DNA from: Nitrospinota bacterium
GTDB taxonomy: Bacteria > Nitrospinota_A > UBA7883 > JACRGQ01
Direction: 5' to 3'
DNA: 34,834 bases
NCBI GenBank assembly: GCA_029881495.1
Contig: JAOUMJ010000029.1
Coordinates: 1-34,834 of the forward strand
Below are positions 1 through 8,116 of this stretch, piece by piece; positions within the stretch are counted from its first letter, which is position 1; every line of letters begins with the position of its first letter. The notes beneath the pieces were generated by a model. The model was given only the letters and a program-made list of their open reading frames with translations, did no database searches and was not told the origin of the DNA. A program made the translations under genes and the position numbers.

Positions 1-900
1 AAAGAATATGAAGATTATAAGAAAAAGGTAAGCGTTCTTCTTGCGGAGGACAGCCTTGTCTATTCGGTTTTTCTGTCGAATCTTCTTGAAAGCAGGGGTT
101 TCCTTGTGCAAAAGGCCGGAAACGGACGGGAAGCGATAGAATTCCTGGAATCGGGGAGAAAGTTCGACGTTATTCTCAGCGACCTCAACATGCCGGAGGT
201 AAACGGATTCGAGCTTGCCAAATATAACTTCGATACGCAACTCCTCCCTTTCATAATCATCACAACGCACAGCGACGCTAGCTACGCGATGGATCTCATC
301 AAATTCGGCGTGCGTGATTACCTTGTGAAGCCGTCCACCGGTAACATAATCGTGTCGGTCGTGAAGAACGCCGCGTTGAGGCATCCCGGCAAGGTGGTTG
401 ATATGGAAGAGATATCAGGGTTGAACAACCTGGCCTTCATCGAAATACCTTCAGACCTCGATTCGATAAACAAGGCTAGCCTCTGGGTGGAAAACAAGAT
501 TTCAGAATATTCCGACGTGCACGAAACTAAAAAGTTCATAAACTACCTTTACGAATTTCTCGTGAACGCGCATGAGCACGGCAATCTTGGTCTCGGCGAA
601 CATGAGAAGGAGACTCTGCTGAACAAAGGTGTGTACGACGAATTTTTAAGGTGCAAACAATCGTCAAATACGATAGAGGTAAAATTTTCCGCCGTCGGCA
701 ACCAGGTGGCGGTAAACATCACAGATCGCGGCAAAGGTTTCAATTACGAAAAATATCTTCGGATGTCGAAGGACGAGGTACTTGAAAGGATCACGATGCC
801 GAACGGAAGGGGAATCGTCATGGCTATCGGGTATTTTGATTCCGTAACGTATGAGAAGAACGGGGCGTCCGTCTCGCTCGTAAAAAAGCTGGGCAAATAA
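1..900 (+). CDS. Response regulator with anti-sigma-type ATPase output domain (5' partial)
   Basis: The reading frame is open from base 1 with no ATG, and the receiver domain is already under way, so the true start lies upstream. A GTG at 106 would delete the first strand and acidic pair of the receiver and is not the start. The receiver shows the acidic pair in LLAEDS, the phosphoacceptor Asp in LSDLNMP, the switch Thr in IITTHSD and the Lys in YLVKPS. The C-terminal half looks like a GHKL ATPase of the RsbW/SpoIIAB kind: an N-box EFLVNAHEHG, a G1-like DRGKGF and a G2-like NGRGIVMA. By family knowledge such ATPases bind sigma factors or phosphorylate anti-anti-sigma partners, so phosphorylation of the receiver could control a partner switch. 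No HisKA dimerisation domain is visible, so it is not a hybrid kinase. The partner is not in the window. Confidence 0.85.
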   Translation, partial: KEYEDYKKKVSVLLAEDSLVYSVFLSNLLESRGFLVQKAGNGREAIEFLESGRKFDVILSDLNMPEVNGFELAKYNFDTQLLPFIIITTHSDASYAMDLIKFGVRDYLVKPSTGNIIVSVVKNAALRHPGKVVDMEEISGLNNLAFIEIPSDLDSINKASLWVENKISEYSDVHETKKFINYLYEFLVNAHEHGNLGLGEHEKETLLNKGVYDEFLRCKQSSNTIEVKFSAVGNQVAVNITDRGKGFNYEKYLRMSKDEVLERITMPNGRGIVMAIGYFDSVTYEKNGASVSLVKKLGK

Positions 901-917
901 ATACCCTCTTCCTGTTC

Positions 918-933
918 AGCCGGCTGGCTTTTT
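918..933 (+). terminator. Weak intrinsic terminator-like hairpin after the response regulator
   Basis: AGCC and GGCT form a 4-bp GC-rich stem around a 4-nt loop, and the last stem base begins a run of five T. It lies 18 nt after the stop codon of the response-regulator gene and before the chemoreceptor gene. The stem is short, so this is only a candidate. Confidence 0.3.
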
Positions 934-1040
934 CCGTCTCCTGTAGTTTCAGCAATTACTCCACACTGCGAAAGGGGAATAGCGTAGTTTTATAAGAGCC
1001 GGTAGTTTTCCGGGAAATACGATATATAATTGTAGCCTAA

Positions 1041-2774
1041 ATGAAATTTGATACTATTGGAAAGCAGTTCATGCTCGTCGCGTTCATTCTGGCGCTTTTC
1101 GGGCTCGCCGCTGGGGTAACCTCCCTTTCGAGGTCGGTGACCAGCGGATTCGAGAAGGGGATGGAGGAGCGGATTACCCTCCTCTCCGGCACGATATCTT
1201 CATCCATGAAAAGCATAATGCTTTCCGGTAACGCATCGATACTTCTTGATTGGATAAAGAATGTCAAGAAGGCGAACAGCGGGGCGATAATCCAGGTATT
1301 GCGCAAGTCGGGCGGGGAGGCGTTTGCCGACGGCGAGACGATAACAGCGGTGAACAATTTTCTGGAAACCGACATCTTTGCCCTGCATCACGATAACCAG
1401 TACAGGGCGGACGAGAACTTCGCGGGGTTCAACAGGTACTCTGTCAACATGGAGAAGTTCAGCGAGGCTTCCGCCGGATTTACACCGGTGAAGTTTTTCG
1501 AGGATATGGGGGGGCGGCAGTTCATGACGATATTCTTCCCGATAGTTTCGAGCGATGAGTGCATGGCGTGCCACGGCTACGACAGCGACACGCTAAGAGG
1601 CGTCGTAAGGGTTTCAATGTCGATGGAGTCTTTTCTCGGCGAGTCGGCGCGTATAAGAAATGAGTTTGCCTATCTGGCGTCAGCCATGCTTCTTGTGGCG
1701 TTCCTTGCTATCTACATGTTGCTCAGGAGACTTGTCATTACCCCTGTTAGGTCGATGATTGATACGGTCAAAAAGCTATCCAGCGGCGATCTCACTTCGT
1801 CGGCTGAGATAGATTTCAGGAACGAGATGGGGGATCTGGCCGACGCGATAAACAACATGGCGTTCCGGTTCGGCTCGATGGTGAAAGGGATAAAGTCGGA
1901 GATAAATCTCCTTTCAAGCGCGGCGGAGGAGGTATCGGAGAGTTCCAAGCAGTTGTCCGGCAATTCCACCGAAGGGATATCTGGCTCAAAGTTTCTCACG
2001 CAGTCCGCCGGCAAGCTCTCCGAGACGGTTGCGGAGGTTGCCAGCCTCGCGGAAGGGATATCGAACTCCATAAGGCTGACCGCCTCGGCAGTCGAGGAAC
2101 TTGGCGCCTCAATCGCGGAGGTGGCATCGAAATCGAGCCGCGAACTTCAGATTGCGGGTGAGGCGAACATGCAGACCGAAAGGACCAGGGCGCTTCTGGA
2201 AAACCTGAGCCTCTCGATAGGGGAGATAGGTGGCGTACTTGAGACGATAGAGGATATCGCGGAGCAGACCAATCTTCTTGCGTTGAACGCGACCATCGAG
2301 GCATCGGCCGCCGGGGAACCGGGGAAGAGATTCGCCTCTGTAGCGGGAGAGGTTAAAGAGCTTGCCGGGCAGGCCTCATCCGCCGCCTCCGAGATAGGGA
2401 GGAAGGTGGAAGAGATAGGGAAGAGCGCAAAGACCGCGTCCGATTCCGTTGAGGCTATATCCAATGTTGTAACGGAGATAAACCGCATATCTGTGCGGAT
2501 ATCCGAGCTGGTAGGTAAGCAGACAGCGGCGGCGCGCGAGCTTGAGAGGTCGATCACAAGTTCATCCGACACAGCCAACAGGATATCCCAGAACGCCAGG
2601 TCGGTTTCCACTGGTGTAAACGAAGTGACTATTTATCTCGACCAGATAAACCAGGTTGCGAAGGAGTCGGTCGATCGCGCGTCGGCGTCGAAGGAGAACG
2701 CGAATTCCCTTTCGATGCTTGCGAAGGACCTGCGACAGCTGGTTATCAAGTTCCGCGTCGACGACGAGGATTGA
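1041..2774 (+). CDS. Methyl-accepting chemotaxis protein with periplasmic c-type heme motif
   Basis: A 577-residue chemoreceptor. TM1 spans about residues 10-30 and a periplasmic sensor about 31-210. TM2 spans about 211-230, followed by HAMP and the cytoplasmic signalling bundle. The sensor contains CMACH (Cys174, Cys177, His178), a CxxCH c-type heme attachment site just before TM2, in a context like Tll0287/DUF3365-type and Geobacter heme-PAS sensors. The likely cue is redox state, oxygen or another heme ligand (inference). The receptor tip reads [19 protein letters not shown], close to but degenerate from the usual AIEAARAGE, and the conserved FAVVADEV becomes FASVAGEV. No CheR-binding pentapeptide ends the protein. 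The ATG at 1041 keeps the charged N-terminus. No good Shine-Dalgarno precedes it, and a TATAAT at 1025-1030 lies only 10 nt upstream, so a leaderless transcript is possible. An ATG at 1071 would start inside TM1. Confidence 0.9.
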   Translation: MKFDTIGKQFMLVAFILALFGLAAGVTSLSRSVTSGFEKGMEERITLLSGTISSSMKSIMLSGNASILLDWIKNVKKANSGAIIQVLRKSGGEAFADGETITAVNNFLETDIFALHHDNQYRADENFAGFNRYSVNMEKFSEASAGFTPVKFFEDMGGRQFMTIFFPIVSSDECMACHGYDSDTLRGVVRVSMSMESFLGESARIRNEFAYLASAMLLVAFLAIYMLLRRLVITPVRSMIDTVKKLSSGDLTSSAEIDFRNEMGDLADAINNMAFRFGSMVKGIKSEINLLSSAAEEVSESSKQLSGNSTEGISGSKFLTQSAGKLSETVAEVASLAEGISNSIRLTASAVEELGASIAEVASKSSRELQIAGEANMQTERTRALLENLSLSIGEIGGVLETIEDIAEQTNLLALNATIEASAAGEPGKRFASVAGEVKELAGQASSAASEIGRKVEEIGKSAKTASDSVEAISNVVTEINRISVRISELVGKQTAAARELERSITSSSDTANRISQNARSVSTGVNEVTIYLDQINQVAKESVDRASASKENANSLSMLAKDLRQLVIKFRVDDED

Positions 2775-2904
2775 CAGGAAGTTCGTTATTTATTCCAGGC
2801 ATCTCCCTTGCGGGATTATGTGAAACTCCCCTTTCCGGTAGCGTGGAATTTCTCAGTGATCGCGAGCGGAGCAAGACAATCAATTTCTGCGATGACAGCT
2901 CACA

Positions 2905-3729
2905 TCAGATTCGTTTATCTGATTTTGGATCAAGGATGTCGCGCAGGCCGTCGCCAGTGAGATTGATGGCGAGCACGAGGAGCATGAGACAGATGCCGGG
3001 GAATGCCGTGAGATGCGGGGCGATAAGGAGGAACGATCTCCCTTCATTGAGCATTGCACCCCAGCTTGGCGCGGGGGGCTGAATGCCGAGGCCGAGAAAA
3101 CTTAGTCCCGCTTCGCCGACTATCACCGCCGCCATTCCGAATGCCGCCTCTATTATGAGGGGGGCGCTCGCGTTTGGTATGTAATGCAGAAAGATAAGTC
3201 TCGACTGTTTCGCTCCCGCGGCGGAGGCGGCGAGAACGAATTCACGCTCTCTTAGCGAAAGTATCTGTCCCCGCACAATCCTTGCAAAGCCGACCCATCC
3301 GGTGAGGCATAATGCCACGACCACATTGAACAATCCCGGCCCGAGTATCGCCATTATCGATATGGCAAGTAGTATTCCGGGAAATGCGAGGACAATATCG
3401 ATTATCCGCATTATCGTCTCGTCGACCTTTCCACCGAACGCCCCCGCGATGCTCCCGATGATCGTTCCGGCAAGCGCGCTCACGGTGATGGTAATAAGGC
3501 CGACCGTCAGGCTGACCCTTGAACCGTAAATGATACGGCTCAATATATCCCGACCAAGAAGATCTCTCCCGAGAAGGTGCCCCGCTTCCGGCGTGGAGAG
3601 ACCGAACAGAAGTTCTTGATCAAATGGGCTGGCAGGAGCGATGAGGGGGGCAAAGAGCGCCACGATGACGAAAAATGAAAGCATGGCTACTCCGATGAGG
3701 AACGTTGCGCCGTATTTTCCGCTGTTCAT
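2905..3729 (-). CDS. dppC: Dipeptide/oligopeptide-type ABC transporter permease (DppC-like)
   Basis: A 274-residue inner-membrane permease of the DppC/OppC family, with a short N-terminal cytoplasmic tail, TM1 at about residues 10-30 and five further hydrophobic segments. The EAA loop that contacts the ATPase is clear (EFVLAASAAGA followed by HYIPN), as is the family signature GEAGLSFLGLG. Its start overlaps the end of the dppB-like gene in an ATGA arrangement, which suggests translational coupling and a 1:1 heterodimer with that subunit. It is the last gene of the minus-strand operon. The next gene is a convergent chemoreceptor, so no DppD/DppF ATPase follows. The substrate cannot be told from sequence: this family imports peptides, nickel complexes, heme and others. 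The gene symbol indicates the family only. Confidence 0.92.
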   Translation of the reverse strand: MNSGKYGATFLIGVAMLSFFVIVALFAPLIAPASPFDQELLFGLSTPEAGHLLGRDLLGRDILSRIIYGSRVSLTVGLITITVSALAGTIIGSIAGAFGGKVDETIMRIIDIVLAFPGILLAISIMAILGPGLFNVVVALCLTGWVGFARIVRGQILSLREREFVLAASAAGAKQSRLIFLHYIPNASAPLIIEAAFGMAAVIVGEAGLSFLGLGIQPPAPSWGAMLNEGRSFLLIAPHLTAFPGICLMLLVLAINLTGDGLRDILDPKSDKRI

Positions 3730-4661
3730 CTATCGACTCTCACTCTCGGGTCGATCACTCCGTAAAGAATGTCGACAAGGAAGTTTACGAAAACATAGCA
3801 GGCCGATATGTTGAGTACGCACCCCTGAACGACCGGGTAGTCGCGCGCCTCGATAGCTTCTATCATCAGCCTTCCAATGCCGGGCCATGAAAAAATTGTT
3901 TCGGTAATGACCGCGCCGGAGAGAAGCGCGCCGAGTTGAAGGCCGGAAACTGTGATGACCGGGATAAGCGCGTTTGAAAGGGCGTGCCTGAAATAGACCG
4001 CGGTTTCATTCAATCCCTTAGCGCGGGCGGTGCGGATATATTCGTCACCCATTACTTCGAGGATGGATGAGCGGGTGAGTCGAACGAGTATCGCGGCTAG
4101 CGCAGTGCCGAGAGTAATCGCCGGGAGGATGATGCTATCGAATCCCCCTCTGCCGGAGACCGGGAGTATGGCGAACTCTATGGAGAAAAGCATGATGAGT
4201 AGAGGGCCGAGCCAGAAATTCGGTATCGCAATTCCGAAAAGCGAGGCGACAAGCGTCCCCTTGTCGACGGCGGTATCCTTTCTTGCGGCGGAGAGAACGC
4301 CGAGCGGGATGGAAACCGCGACCGCAAAGAGCATCGCGAAAAGCGCGAGCTCGGCTGTGGCGGGCCAGCGTGAAACAATTTCTTTCAGCACCGGCTCGTG
4401 CGAGTGAATGGAGGTTCCGATGTCCCCCTGTAATATCCCAGCAAGGTATGAAACATACTGTACGCCAAGCGGCCTGTCGAGGCCTAGTTGCCGCCTCAGC
4501 TCCTCCTTGTCGGCAGACTGCGCCGATTCGCCGAGCATTATCTCCACAGGGTCGCCGGGGATAAGATGTATCATCAGGAAAACCACGGTCACTACTCCGA
4601 AAAGAGTCGGGAGGAGTAGCGATACCCTGCGCAGGACAAACGATAACATTTTACAATCCAT
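3726..4661 (-). CDS. dppB: Dipeptide/oligopeptide-type ABC transporter permease (DppB-like)
   Basis: A 311-residue inner-membrane permease of the DppB/OppB family. It has the typical N-terminal TM segment (LLPTLFGVVTVVFLMIHLIP followed by GDP), a periplasmic loop and then the transport core. The EAA loop reads EYIRTARAKGL and is followed by HALSNALIP. The C-terminus ends in the usual YGVIDPRVR. The start at 4661 gives MDCKMLSF. The in-frame ATG at 4649 (MLSFVLRR) resembles family N-termini more closely, and neither has a strong ribosome binding site, so the start is uncertain by four codons. It lies 39 nt after the lipoprotein gene and overlaps the dppC-like gene by 4 nt. It should form the channel together with that protein. 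Confidence 0.92.
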   Translation of the reverse strand: MDCKMLSFVLRRVSLLLPTLFGVVTVVFLMIHLIPGDPVEIMLGESAQSADKEELRRQLGLDRPLGVQYVSYLAGILQGDIGTSIHSHEPVLKEIVSRWPATAELALFAMLFAVAVSIPLGVLSAARKDTAVDKGTLVASLFGIAIPNFWLGPLLIMLFSIEFAILPVSGRGGFDSIILPAITLGTALAAILVRLTRSSILEVMGDEYIRTARAKGLNETAVYFRHALSNALIPVITVSGLQLGALLSGAVITETIFSWPGIGRLMIEAIEARDYPVVQGCVLNISACYVFVNFLVDILYGVIDPRVRVDR

Positions 4662-4700
4662 CTTCGCTGTTGAAGGTTTTACAAACGGTACTATCCATCG

Positions 4701-6212
4701 TCATTCCTTAAAGTATACGCCGGCCAGCGAGTCGAGGCTCTCGTCGGGGTAAATTTCGAATCCTTGCACCCGTCTGTCCATTACCGCGATATTTTTGCCG
4801 AACCAGAGGTGGACATATGGCGTGTCGTTTGAGATCATTTCCTGCACCTTGCTGTAGATCTCTTTTCTCCTTTCCAGGGAAACGGTTTTTCTGCCGATGG
4901 TGAGGAGGGAGTCGAGCTCGGTATTGAAATATCTTCCTCGGTTGGCCCCGTCCGGAGGGAGGCTTTCGCTATGAAAAATGTAGTAATAGATGTCCGGGTC
5001 CGCCACCCCTACCCATGTAAGCGAATAGATCTGAAAGTTTCCGCTCTTGATGTCGGAAAAAAAGGTTCCCCATTCAAAGCTCTTTATCTCTATAGCTATG
5101 CCGACCTGTCTCAGCTGTTCGCCGATTATCTCCGCTATCTTTTTTCTGGTCGGGTTTTTACTTGTCTTGTATGTGAGCGAAAAGCGCGGTGAGCCGTCGG
5201 GCTTTTCAATGAATCCGGCGTCGTCGAGAAGTTTTTTTGCCAATTTCGGATCGTGGGCTGTGCGTCGAAGGTTCGGATTGAAAAATTCGTTCGATTCCGC
5301 GATTATGCTCTCCGCCTCTACGGCGGTATTTTTCAGCAGGTATTTGATAATCGAATCGCGGTCGATGGCTTGTCCGATAGCTTTTCTCACGTTTGAATTT
5401 TTCAGAATTTCATCTTCCATGTTGAAGCCGAGGTATGAAACGTTAGTCCCGGTTTCCATCGCTATCTTCAGATTTTTCTGCTCTTCCAGCCAAGGGAGCA
5501 CCGCAGGGGTGACGCCGTTGGAAATTAAATGTATATCCCCTTTTTTAAGGGCAAGCATCCGCACAGTTTCATCCGGGATAATTTTGAATATCACGCCGGA
5601 AAGTTTCGGCTTTCCAAAAATAAAGCCGTCGAAACCTTTTAAGGCGAGTTCCGCCCCCCTTTCGTAATTCGAGAACGCGAAAGGCCCTGCGCCGACAGGC
5701 TCTTTTGTGAGGTCGTCGGCCCCCTCGGGCACGATGCCGATGGTCAGGTTTCCGAGAAATGGGGCGAAGACCTCGCTTAATTTAATTATGACAATATGTT
5801 CGTCCGGCGTATCTATCGATTCGATCTTTGAAAACGAATTTTTCTTTGGGGAGATGCTGTCTGGGGCGAGGATAGATTCGAACGTAAAGCGGACGTCAGC
5901 AGAGGTCAACTCCTTGCCGCTATGGAATTTTATCCCCTCTCTAAGATGGATGACGTATGTCCTGTCGTCAGGCTGATCGACCGATTTCGCGAGGTAGGGT
6001 TCAAGGTTAAGTTTTTTATCCCTGCGAAGGAGGCCTGGGTATATGAGGCCGCACACGGTGGAGGAGATGGCGTCGGTGGCAAAGCGGGGATCGAGAACGG
6101 AAGGCCCCGTCTCTGTTCCAATTACGAGCACATTCTCAGGGAGAGGTTTTCTCGAAGTGCATGAGAGGATGAAGAGGGGAAGGATGAAGAGCGCGAATAT
6201 TTTCTGTTTCAC
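4701..6212 (-). CDS. ABC transporter substrate-binding lipoprotein, SBP_bac_5 (DppA/OppA) family
   Basis: A 503-residue extracytoplasmic binding protein. The N-terminus is a lipoprotein signal peptide ending in the lipobox ILSC with Cys18. Family features include the opening GTETGPSVLDPRFATD, the stretch TYVIHLREGIKFHSG with LTSADVRFTFES, GAGPFAF, and a C-terminal YSKVQEMISNDTPYVHLW. The start codon is GTG at 6212, three nucleotides after the tandem TGA-TAA that ends purD, so translation is probably coupled to purD. It delivers an unknown ligand to the two permeases encoded just downstream. Peptides are the default guess for the family, but nickel, sugars and other solutes are known alternatives. 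Genes for its ATP-hydrolysing subunits are not in the window. Confidence 0.93.
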   Translation of the reverse strand: MKQKIFALFILPLFILSCTSRKPLPENVLVIGTETGPSVLDPRFATDAISSTVCGLIYPGLLRRDKKLNLEPYLAKSVDQPDDRTYVIHLREGIKFHSGKELTSADVRFTFESILAPDSISPKKNSFSKIESIDTPDEHIVIIKLSEVFAPFLGNLTIGIVPEGADDLTKEPVGAGPFAFSNYERGAELALKGFDGFIFGKPKLSGVIFKIIPDETVRMLALKKGDIHLISNGVTPAVLPWLEEQKNLKIAMETGTNVSYLGFNMEDEILKNSNVRKAIGQAIDRDSIIKYLLKNTAVEAESIIAESNEFFNPNLRRTAHDPKLAKKLLDDAGFIEKPDGSPRFSLTYKTSKNPTRKKIAEIIGEQLRQVGIAIEIKSFEWGTFFSDIKSGNFQIYSLTWVGVADPDIYYYIFHSESLPPDGANRGRYFNTELDSLLTIGRKTVSLERRKEIYSKVQEMISNDTPYVHLWFGKNIAVMDRRVQGFEIYPDESLDSLAGVYFKE

Positions 6213-6216
6213 ATTA

Positions 6217-7488
6217 TCATGGGTTTTTTATTGCCTTGTCGGCAATGTCGTTTCGGAAATAACAGCCGTCCCATGAGATGCCCTTTACGCGGCTGTATGC
6301 GAGATCCTTTGCCTCCTTTATCGTTCTTGCCGTGGCGGTAACACCAAGGACGCGCCCGCCGGAGGTGACCACCTTTTCATCCTTCACGCCGGTCCCTGCG
6401 TGGAAAACGGTTACGCCGTCTAAATTCTTCTCCAGTCCTTCTATGGTTTTTCCTTTCGCGTATGAGCCGGGATATCCACCCGCCGCCATTACAACGCAGA
6501 CGGATGCGTTTTCCGGCCATTCGAGATCGATCCCTGTGACATCTCCATTTGCCGCCGCTTCAAGGAGGTCGAGGAGGTCGCCGGGGTAGCGTGAGAGTAT
6601 CGGCTGTGTCTCCGGGTCGCCGAACCGCACGTTGAATTCGAGCACATACGGCTCCCCGTTTTCTATCATCAGCCCCGCGTAAAGGAAACCTGTGAATGGG
6701 GAACCTCTCCTTTTCATTTCGGCGAGTAGCGGTTTGATTACTCTTTCATCGACTTTTTTTCTCACGTTGTCGGTAACGATCGGTGCCGGGGAGTATGCCC
6801 CCATCCCACCCGTGTTCGGGCCGGTGTCGTTATCGCCGATCCGCTTGTGATCCTGCGATGTGGCGAGGGGAACGAAGTTCTCTCCATCCGCTACGACGAT
6901 GTACGACGCCTCTTCTCCGCCGAGGAACTGCTCGATGATCACCCTGTTCCCCGAATCGCCGAAGATCCTTTCGCCCATGACATCTTTCACGAATGCTGTT
7001 GCTGATGCGGCGTCTGGCGCGACGAGCACACCCTTGCCAGCGGCGAGTCCGTCCGCCTTCACTACCTGTGGAAACTTTTTTACGCCGTTCAGGTAGGCGA
7101 TAGCTTCATCGGCACTTGTGAAGGTGTGGTATTCGGCGGTAGGGATATTTGCCGAAATTAGAACCTCTTTCATGAAGATCTTGCTCCCTTCGAGCCTTGA
7201 CGCTTCCATGGAGGGGCCGAATATTTTAAGGCCGTTCTTTTTAAAGAGGTCGACAATTCCCGCCACTAGTGGCTGTTCGGGGCCGACTACGGTGAAGTTG
7301 ATCTTTTCATTTTTGGCGAATGCGAGGAGCGCCTCAATATCCTCCGCTCTGATATCTATATTTTCAGCAACCGATATTGTCCCGGCATTTCCGGGTGCGC
7401 AGTAGATCCTGGAAACGCGGGGCGATTGGGCGATCTTCCAGGCGAGGGCGTGCTCCCTTCCCCCTCCACCTACTACAAGTATTTTCAT
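6217..7488 (-). CDS. purD: Phosphoribosylamine-glycine ligase (GAR synthetase)
   Basis: A 423-residue cytosolic ATP-grasp enzyme for the second step of de novo purine synthesis: phosphoribosylamine, glycine and ATP give glycinamide ribonucleotide. The N-terminus KILVVGGGGREHALAWKI and the CAPGNAG motif are diagnostic. So are QDHKRIGDNDTGPNTGGMGAYSP, split here as QDHKRIGDND and TGPNTGGMGA, and VLEFNVRFGDPETQ. The length is normal for the family. It sits 43 nt after the hpt-like gene and 4 nt before the binding-protein gene, all on the minus strand. No other pur gene is present, so purD is separated from the rest of its pathway. No clear Shine-Dalgarno precedes the ATG. Confidence 0.97.
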   Translation of the reverse strand: MKILVVGGGGREHALAWKIAQSPRVSRIYCAPGNAGTISVAENIDIRAEDIEALLAFAKNEKINFTVVGPEQPLVAGIVDLFKKNGLKIFGPSMEASRLEGSKIFMKEVLISANIPTAEYHTFTSADEAIAYLNGVKKFPQVVKADGLAAGKGVLVAPDAASATAFVKDVMGERIFGDSGNRVIIEQFLGGEEASYIVVADGENFVPLATSQDHKRIGDNDTGPNTGGMGAYSPAPIVTDNVRKKVDERVIKPLLAEMKRRGSPFTGFLYAGLMIENGEPYVLEFNVRFGDPETQPILSRYPGDLLDLLEAAANGDVTGIDLEWPENASVCVVMAAGGYPGSYAKGKTIEGLEKNLDGVTVFHAGTGVKDEKVVTSGGRVLGVTATARTIKEAKDLAYSRVKGISWDGCYFRNDIADKAIKNP

Positions 7489-7531
7489 TGGGAATAAGTA
7501 TAACGTGAAGAGTAGGGTGGATTAAATCAAT

Positions 7532-8116
7532 TTACAATTGAATTTCTTCTATGTAATCGAGGTCGCGGTGTTCGCCGTTCATGTCGATGCCGAAACCGTA
7601 AAGCCACCGCTTGCGCGCCAATTCGATTGGGTAGTTGAGTTCGAAGCAGGCGTATGTCAGGTAGCTGTCAGTATCTATGTTGCTCTTCTTTACTACGACA
7701 ACGGATATGAGATTCGACGGGTTGAATGAGCATATCGTGTCCCAGGCGAGCTTCAATGTTTCCCCTTCGTCAACAAGGTCGTCGATGATCACCACGAATT
7801 TCCCTTCGAAATCCTCGCGGGTGTATTGAAACTCTTTTAATTCGGGTGTTCTCAATTCTGTCCCATCGGAGCGTTTTATGGTCATCGGTTTTTCCGTTAT
7901 GGCCGGGCCTCCCAAACAGGGGCCGCAACCCCCGAACGTGTCTTCCACGAACATGGCAAACATCCTTGAGGCGGTTGCCGCCCCGTTCAAAAGCGGAACA
8001 AGGACTATCTCTCCGGCGTCTGGCGGTAGCTTCTCCAGCGCCTTGGCGGTTATCTCCCGTAACCTTTCGGCTATTTCGTCGCGCGTAAAGAGGATGGTCC
8101 GCTTATTGTTTTTCAT
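7532..8116 (-). CDS. Hypoxanthine/guanine-type phosphoribosyltransferase family protein
   Basis: A 194-residue protein with the type I phosphoribosyltransferase fold. The PRPP-binding loop is clear at about residues 108-121 (VVIIDDLVDEGETL). The C-terminal YGFGIDMNGEHRDLDYI resembles the end of hypoxanthine phosphoribosyltransferases, where the Asp-containing loop binds the purine, and Lys143-Lys144 sits where HPRTs hold the base-contacting lysine. The expected role is purine salvage from PRPP, which fits the neighbouring purD. Unusual is an insertion at about residues 62-100 that carries a CxxC pair (Cys64 and Cys67, GGCGPCLGG) where normal HPRTs have the flexible SSYG loop. The start overlaps the comEC stop by 4 nt (ATGA). 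Another PRTase specificity is possible. Confidence 0.8.
   Translation of the reverse strand: MKNNKRTILFTRDEIAERLREITAKALEKLPPDAGEIVLVPLLNGAATASRMFAMFVEDTFGGCGPCLGGPAITEKPMTIKRSDGTELRTPELKEFQYTREDFEGKFVVIIDDLVDEGETLKLAWDTICSFNPSNLISVVVVKKSNIDTDSYLTYACFELNYPIELARKRWLYGFGIDMNGEHRDLDYIEEIQL

Noticed and set aside
2904-2923. A perfect 7-bp inverted repeat (ATCAGAT/ATCTGAT) at the end of the dppC-like gene, considered as a terminator
   Set aside because: The stem is AT-rich and weak, overlaps the stop codon, and is followed by only four T on the plus strand and none on the minus strand.
2771-3082. A 103-codon plus-strand frame starting with TTG at the stop of the first chemoreceptor
   Set aside because: Most of it lies antisense to the well-supported dppC-like gene, it has no recognisable motif or ribosome binding site, and its codon use is that of a shadow frame.
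5047-5667. A 206-codon plus-strand open frame
   Set aside because: It is antisense to the binding-lipoprotein gene, whose family motifs are clear. The composition (Ser/Ile/Phe-rich) is typical of a reverse-strand shadow.
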